Position numbers and translations under genes: made by a program. Shown one piece after another: positions 57,766-64,000 of a DNA stretch of 64,000 nt. The notes beneath the pieces are model-generated. The model had not been told where the DNA came from and made no database searches. It saw nothing but the letters and a program-made list of their open reading frames with translations. Position 1 is the first letter of the stretch. The number at the start of each line of letters is the position of its first letter. This DNA comes from Paramarasmius palmivorus (lineage: Eukaryota; Basidiomycota; Agaricomycetes; Agaricales; Marasmiaceae), in NCBI GenBank assembly GCA_037176845.1, contig JAYKXP010000010.1, forward strand, positions 744,001-808,000, given 5' to 3'.

Positions 57766-59803
57766 ATGCATCTCTTCAACTTCACTCGCTGGTTTCGACG
57801 GTCTACAACGTCAGATGAAGGGTCAACAACTTTGACCACACTGGACGACGAGATTCGTCGTCTATGTCGCACCCTACCTACTTCTATTAAACGGAAGGTG
57901 AAATCTTGGTCTGTTCCCAATAGGTTTACAGTATTCACTAATATAAAGGGATTTGATACCGAGATGCAAGGTTTCAAGGAGCTTTTCAACCGTTATCTGA
58001 AGGAGAGAACGGAAACCAAGATGTAAGTATGTCGAATCAGGCGCGCATTTCAACTTAGACTGTGCTATCTGAAGGGACTGGAGCAAGATTACGGCTGCAC
58101 GCAGAGACATCGTGTCGTATGACAGTCTTTTGAAAGACGCAGACAATGAAACTCTAAAGAAACTCGCCGTTTTGAAAGTAAACGGAGGTCTGGGTACATC
58201 CATGGGTAGTGTCACTACATATAAACCGACGTAAAGCTCTTACACTTCTTTCAGGTCTCACTGGAGCCAAAAGTGCGCTCAAAGTCCAAGATGGCCTGAC
58301 GTTTCTGGACCTCACCGTCCAACAGCTACAGCATCTCAATATGACTAAAGGTACTGACATACCACTGATCCTCATGACATCCTTTGCCACATACGAGGAT
58401 ACAATTCGTATAGTCAAGAATCGTGGGCACGTCCGGACTACGACCTTCAACCAATCCAGATACCCAGCTCTTTTCGCAGATAGTCACAGGCTCTGCCCCA
58501 AAGATGCAGGACCATCGAACAAGGCTTTGTGGTATCCGCCTGGACACGGCGATTTATACACGGCTCTGCATAGGTCCGGCGTTTTGGATAGGTTGTTGTC
58601 GGAAGGAAAAGAGTATCTCTTCGTGTCTAATTCTGACAATGTTGCGGCAACGTAAGTAACTCCCCATGAATTAAAAAATACCTCTAACATTTGACGTCAG
58701 TGTGGACGAGAAGATACTACAATATATGATTGATACTCGATCAGAGTTCCTAATGGAAGTAGTCGACAAGACTAAAGCGGATGTTCAGGTGAGAATTGCG
58801 ATGACCAGTAGAGCAATGCAACTGATCAAACACTCGAGGGCGGTACACTCGTCGAATATGAGGATTCTCTACAATTACTTGAACTTGCCCAAGTTCCTCC
58901 AGACCATCTCGAAGATTTCGGTAGCGGTGAGTGGCAAATCGCTTTCAGTACTACATCACCTTGACGCACCAGTTTAGCCCGTAAATTCAGCACGTTCAAT
59001 ACAAACAACCTATGGATTGATCTGAAAGGTAGTCTGGAAGTTTGACTTGGTGATTCCTCTGGTTAACCTCCCCGTAGCGATCAGGAGGATTATGACTACC
59101 GGTGGAATGGCCCTTCCCATCATAGAGAACGTTAAGACGACCGAAGCTGGAGAAGTTATTGTACAGGTAAAGGCAGCCATAACACTATCAACTTCAACTC
59201 ATACTTATACTACTGCCCTAATCAAGTTGGAGACCGCTGCAGGTTCTGCAATCAAGTATTTCCGGAATCCACGTGGGGTTCACGTTCCCCGAACGCGTTT
59301 TCTTCCTGTTAAAGACTGCTCTGACCTCTTGTTGGTCCGAAGCGACCTGTACAACGTGGCGAACGGTCAATTGACGTTCAGCGACAAGCGAATGTTCAAG
59401 ACTCCACCGATCGTTAAGCTTGGAGAGCAATTCCGGAATATTGACTCCTTTCAGCGGCGATTCAAGACTGTGCCAAGCCTTGTTGACTTGGATCATCTAA
59501 CGGTGGCAGGAGACGTGTCCTTTGGGAGATCTGTCACCTTAAGAGGTACAGTTGTTGGTACGTACCTAAGCACCTACTTCGCCATGGCAGCCAACCATTA
59601 TGCTAGTCACAGCGAGCGAAGGCCAAACCATTGAAGTTCCGGATGGTTGTCTGCTCGAGAACAGTGCGTATTGTTCAACACCAGGAAGATTCCATGCTGA
59701 TCAATTGCGTAGAACTCCTAGCAGGTGCTTTGAACATGACGGTATGCCTTTTTCTGGATAGCGAGGTGTCACTCTGATGATCAGTTCACCTGTAGCGATT
59801 ATA
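57766..59803 (+). CDS. Divergent UTP-glucose-1-phosphate uridylyltransferase (UDP-glucose pyrophosphorylase paralog)
   Basis: UGPase makes UDP-glucose from UTP and glucose-1-phosphate for glucan, glycogen and trehalose synthesis. The ATG at 57766 opens MHLFNFTRWFRRST, then GFDTEMQGFKELFNRYLKER, LAVLKVNGGLGTSMG (nucleotide loop) joined to LTGAKSALKVQDGLTFLDLT, TTFNQSRYPALFADSHRLCP, WYPPGHGDLYTALHRSGVLD, EYLFVSNSDNVAATVD, ARKFSTFNTNNLWIDLK and RTRFLPVKDCSDLLLVRSDL, ending in the beta-helix (LDHLTVAGDVSFGRSVTLRG). All catalytic motifs survive, but the sequence departs from the canonical copy at 62,961-64,000 (for example GAKS for GPKS). The N-terminus is shorter than usual. About eight introns; the final exon is tiny and the stop (59,803 or 59,777) is uncertain. 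Confidence 0.82.
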
Positions 59804-60031
59804 ATATTCTTCTATAGATTGAAAGTGGGACTATCATGCTATGCAAGTTGTACCCTCTAGGATTACTGTTTCCATCTCTTCGCTGGCCTTTTGTTTGCAT
59901 ATGCATTGTATACGGGATCTTTCCTTAGTTTGAATTTCGAACGTTTCTTCCTTCCGCCGCACCCAGGTTATTCATTACACGAGGTAAATCGAGAAAAAAC
60001 TATCAAGTAATACGAGAAGTATACAGATCGA

Positions 60032-62411
60032 CTACTCTTTCTCTCGCCACTCTCCTGATCGCTGATGCTCGAAATCGTCTGGAGAGTTTTTGTTTTCATT
60101 CTCTGACACGCGCGGTAAGATCATATTTAGAACTGCTGCTACGATGCCAGATGCAAGGACTGGGAAAAAACAAAGGTTAGTCCAGAAGGTCTACCTCACG
60201 AGTAGGGATAAAACCACTCACATGGTGTACTAAGTACGATTGTAATGGAGTCAAAGAAGCCTTTTAGGCCCTTATTAGGATTTTCTACCCCATCAAAGAG
60301 GTGTGTGAATATGTCCGGCTTGAGTAGATCACCTAATCCGAAGGCCAACGCCGCAGCTAGGACAAAGCGGTCGCGACGATCAAACTTGTTGTATGATAAG
60401 ACTCGGATACCAGAAACGGCTACACTTCCAAAGAGGAAAGTTGTCACTCCGCCTAAGACTGGGTTAGGGATAGAGAGGAAGACGCCAGAGATTTTGCCCA
60501 GGACACCGAATAAGATGAGGAAAGCACAACACCATCGCCCTGCAGTCCTGTTTGCACAGCGGGTGATAGCAATAACGCCATTGTTCTGAGAGCGGTTCAG
60601 ACGTCGATTCATATCGGAGTAGCAAAACACATACTTGAGCAAAAACAGACAAGGGTGTTACAGTGAATAGAGCGGAGAAGAAGCCACCCAAACCGTCGGC
60701 CTGTGGGTTCTAGATTAGTCCCAGGAAATTAACGGGTTATCGTCACATACGAGTACTCCTCCTTGAATTCTAGAATCGAATTCAGGTCCATCGACAGCCT
60801 GTCTAGAAACTTCCGCAGATGCTGTAATGTCACCAATGGCCTCCATCGCAAGAGAAACTATTGAAACGAAAACCTTGAGTGTTACTGTGCAGCTGGGATT
60901 CTTCCGATGACATACTGTATACAGCCAACATCGGCAGGATGGCGGGAGGATATACCCTGATCTTGAAAGTGTGTACCCTGTTCAAGTTCTAAGCAGGGAA
61001 GTGATGACAACACGTAGGAGCTCGTACCATAAGAAAGTTATGGCAGGAGCTGCTTTGATGTTGCTACCGTCTATGTAACCGGCTGCCCCAGCTACAATGC
61101 ATCCTACGGCGAGGCCAACAATGATACTGATATTCTTGAGGAATGGAGAGCCAAATATCTCTGTAAGCATAATGCTGACGAATGAAAGGAATCCCAATCC
61201 AATAAACTCTGGGGAGCCCCATCTAAAATATTCGAAAGTGTCAGTCCAAGACTCGAGTGAGTAAACAACACGTACGGTAACGGTCGAGGCGCGAAAATCG
61301 TAGGACACAATTGGAATATCCCAGAGTCGGGTCTAGACGAACAATCATTCGAACCACCGCCCCAGTTAGGGATCCCGGACTCGCCCACGAGTGAAGCACC
61401 GATCATGAGAATCACAGTACCTGATAGGATATTTAGGAGGAAGAAGAGTCATCCAATCAATAGCCATACCGGTGACGAGAGGAGGGAATATCCTTTGAAG
61501 GACCCGAGGAGGGACAAAGGACATGAATATCTCAAAGAATGAACATATGAGTGACGTTCCTTTTCAGAATCAAGCCTTAGTTTATGGGTCACTGAAAATA
61601 GGATATTCGAAGGAATACCTAACACCATCCCGTATGCGTCAGGACAAGGTCCCCTGGTTACTGTTCCGTCCGCTGCAACAATTGAGGGACAAGTGCCATC
61701 CGCATACATAGTATTGAATATCTATTAAGCAACGCTCAGATTGTATTTCTGAATAAAATAGCGTGTACTCACCGCGTTTGCTGTGCTTAAAGTCGCAAAA
61801 CTAGTCCCCACAACGGTTATCAGGCCGGTCCCGAGATAATAGCCTTTGAAAAGCTTGACTCTGGACATTTGAACCAGACTCAGGATTCCTTAGAAAAACT
61901 CATCAACATCCCTGTGCAAATTGAAATGCAAAATACCGACCACATCCAATCAAAGAAGCCGAGATCATGTACGCCGAAGTTTCACTGTCTAGATTTAAGG
62001 CAGACGCAAAGATAATCGGAGGTGTGATTAATCCGGCAAGCATTGCAAGAGCATGTTGGAGACCACTGGTGATAGCCAGTGCAATCGGTAGTTCTTCATC
62101 CAAGCCAAAGAATGGTGGTAATGCCTTTGTTTTACGGCGGAATGGAATCGAGGGCATACATAACCTGACGAGATCAACCCAGTTAGATGTTTTCTGGGGG
62201 GGTGTTTTCTAAAGGTGCAAACTCACCAACGATAATCATAGTCCCCTAACCATCCATCCCGAGTCGTAAGCTTCTTCGTTACATGTCTGGCGCGTGCTCC
62301 GATGGTGCTATCCTGGGGAGGAGGACCTGAAGGTAATGGTCTTTCCGAAGCAACAGGAGAAGAGGTAGGAGCAGGCTGGGAATCCTTGTACTCGGTCGAC
62401 ACAGACGACAT
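60032..62411 (-). CDS. Uric acid-xanthine permease (NCS2 family, UapA/UapC type)
   Basis: NCS2 nucleobase-ascorbate transporters import purines with protons across the plasma membrane. The start at 62411 gives a Ser/Pro-rich cytosolic tail (MSSVSTEYKDSQPAPTSS), then LTTRDGWLGDYDYRW. Transmembrane blocks include FFGLDEELPIALAITSGLQH (with the QH motif of TM1), TGLITVVGTSFATLSTANAI, ILMIGASLVGESGIPNWGGG, PAITFLWV, AVYIVLAMEAIGDITASAEV (TM8, with the conserved E-x-x-G-D) and QNNGVIAITRCANRTAG, the family signature (QNxGxxxxT) with the Uap-type R-C-A-N. The C-terminal tail ends HQRSGEWREKE. The family specificity filter therefore points to uric acid/xanthine. About eight short introns. Convergent with the UGP1 paralog, about 230 bp between stops. 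Confidence 0.92.
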
Positions 62412-62960
62412 GGCTCCGACTGAGTCGCTCTCCCTTGATGATTAAATTTGAGGAGAAGCAAGGAAACCGGCATGTTGATCATGATGGTCCATTTATTGGA
62501 ATTGAACTATAGATAACGGTGACACAAGCTATCCACTTTTGTATTCGTTATCTCTGCCATGCCGAAGAGAATGTCGTCTCCTGTTCCAGGCCTGTCTCGT
62601 ATCCGGAATCGACACACCGTGCAATTGCAACCTAACAGCAAGGTGAGGGAGAAGAGAAAGGTCAAGGAAGAAGCGAAGAATGCGAGGGAACTAAAGAAAT
62701 GAGGGAAACTTAGGGAATTCGGTACCAAGCTAAGAGGCCGGCCGACTACCTCGCTTCCGACCAGATGGTATTCTATTATAATCGTTTGACATACGAGCAG
62801 CCCACATAAGTGAACACCAAGAACACTACACATTGTAGTCCATGTTTGTACAACCTGCTTTGTATAACCCGCTCAATATGATATATGATCTTTGCTTAAA
62901 AACTCTAATTTAAGCACGGAGGAAAAAGAAAAAAGGGTATCTAGTTGATCCTTGTGTCGT
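62412..62960. other. 550-bp interval upstream of the permease
   Basis: This holds the permease promoter and the 3' flank of the right-edge UGP1 gene. A 47-codon plus-strand frame at 62,560-62,703 (starts MPKRMSSPVPGLSRIRNRH, Lys/Arg/Glu-rich end) has a good ATG but no recognised family. I do not call it as a gene. Confidence 0.4.

Positions 62961-64000
<1,040 letters not shown>

Noticed and set aside
62560..62703. Small plus-strand gene of 47 codons
   Set aside because: There is an ATG and a basic sequence, but no family, no splice partner and overlap with the promoter of the permease.

Overview
The window is nuclear DNA from a filamentous basidiomycete, most likely an Agaricomycete (mushroom-type). 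Genes are densely packed on both strands and most are split by many 45-65 nt introns with GT..AG (occasionally GC..AG) borders. Several families are typical of this group: a DUF4045-gelsolin protein, a fungal PH-Sec7-PH Arf exchange factor, a GFA-domain enzyme, GH17 and GH10 carbohydrate enzymes and a UapA-type purine permease. I see no rRNA, tRNA, CRISPR, plasmid or intact transposon. All gene models below were spliced by hand from the sequence.

Layout. 0-1.2 kb: edge of a possible minus-strand gene, two tandem-repeat tracts and the orphaned 3' end of a GH10 xylanase gene. 1.4-3.5 kb: Mia40 (mitochondrial disulfide relay) and an NFKBIL1-like protein. 4.1-9.4 kb: a 1,732-residue PH-Sec7-PH protein. 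9.7-10.3 kb: GFA-family enzyme. 10.3-12.4 kb: decayed sequence. 12.4-15.7 kb: nucleolar FKBP (FPR3/4 type), ARPC4 of the Arp2/3 complex, and a GNAT acetyltransferase. 16.0-22.8 kb: a RAD5/HLTF-like SNF2-RING protein with HIRAN and an N-terminal PARP-type zinc finger, head to head with NSE4 of the SMC5/6 complex. 22.9-29.2 kb: GH17 glucanase and DUF4045-gelsolin. 29.5-32.2 kb: tandem pair of secreted Cys-rich paralogs. 33.0-38.3 kb: an unknown coiled-coil protein, NDUFV1 of complex I and ribosomal protein S5 (uS7). 38.7-47.9 kb: three unassigned proteins and a TEN1-like OB-fold protein, with long gene-poor stretches. 48-52.6 kb: a decayed gene and a Zn2Cys6 transcription factor. 52.6-57.5 kb: F-box protein, WDR83/MORG1, LSM2 and ribosomal protein S8 (eS8). 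57.7-64 kb: a divergent UDP-glucose pyrophosphorylase, a purine permease, and the 3' part of the canonical UDP-glucose pyrophosphorylase running off the right edge.

Most genes are unrelated housekeeping genes that are simply neighbours. Arrangements that may matter are the shared 196-bp promoter of the RAD5-like gene and NSE4 (both genome stability), the 76-bp divergent promoter of the F-box and WDR83 genes, the tandem secreted pair, and two UGP1 paralogs flanking a permease. There is no obvious novel defence or mobile system. The most interesting leads are the zinc-finger/HIRAN/SNF2/RING architecture beside NSE4, a cluster of likely GC-AG introns, the Sec7 domain without its glutamic finger, the UGP1 duplication, and the truncated xylanase beside a coding-phase minisatellite.
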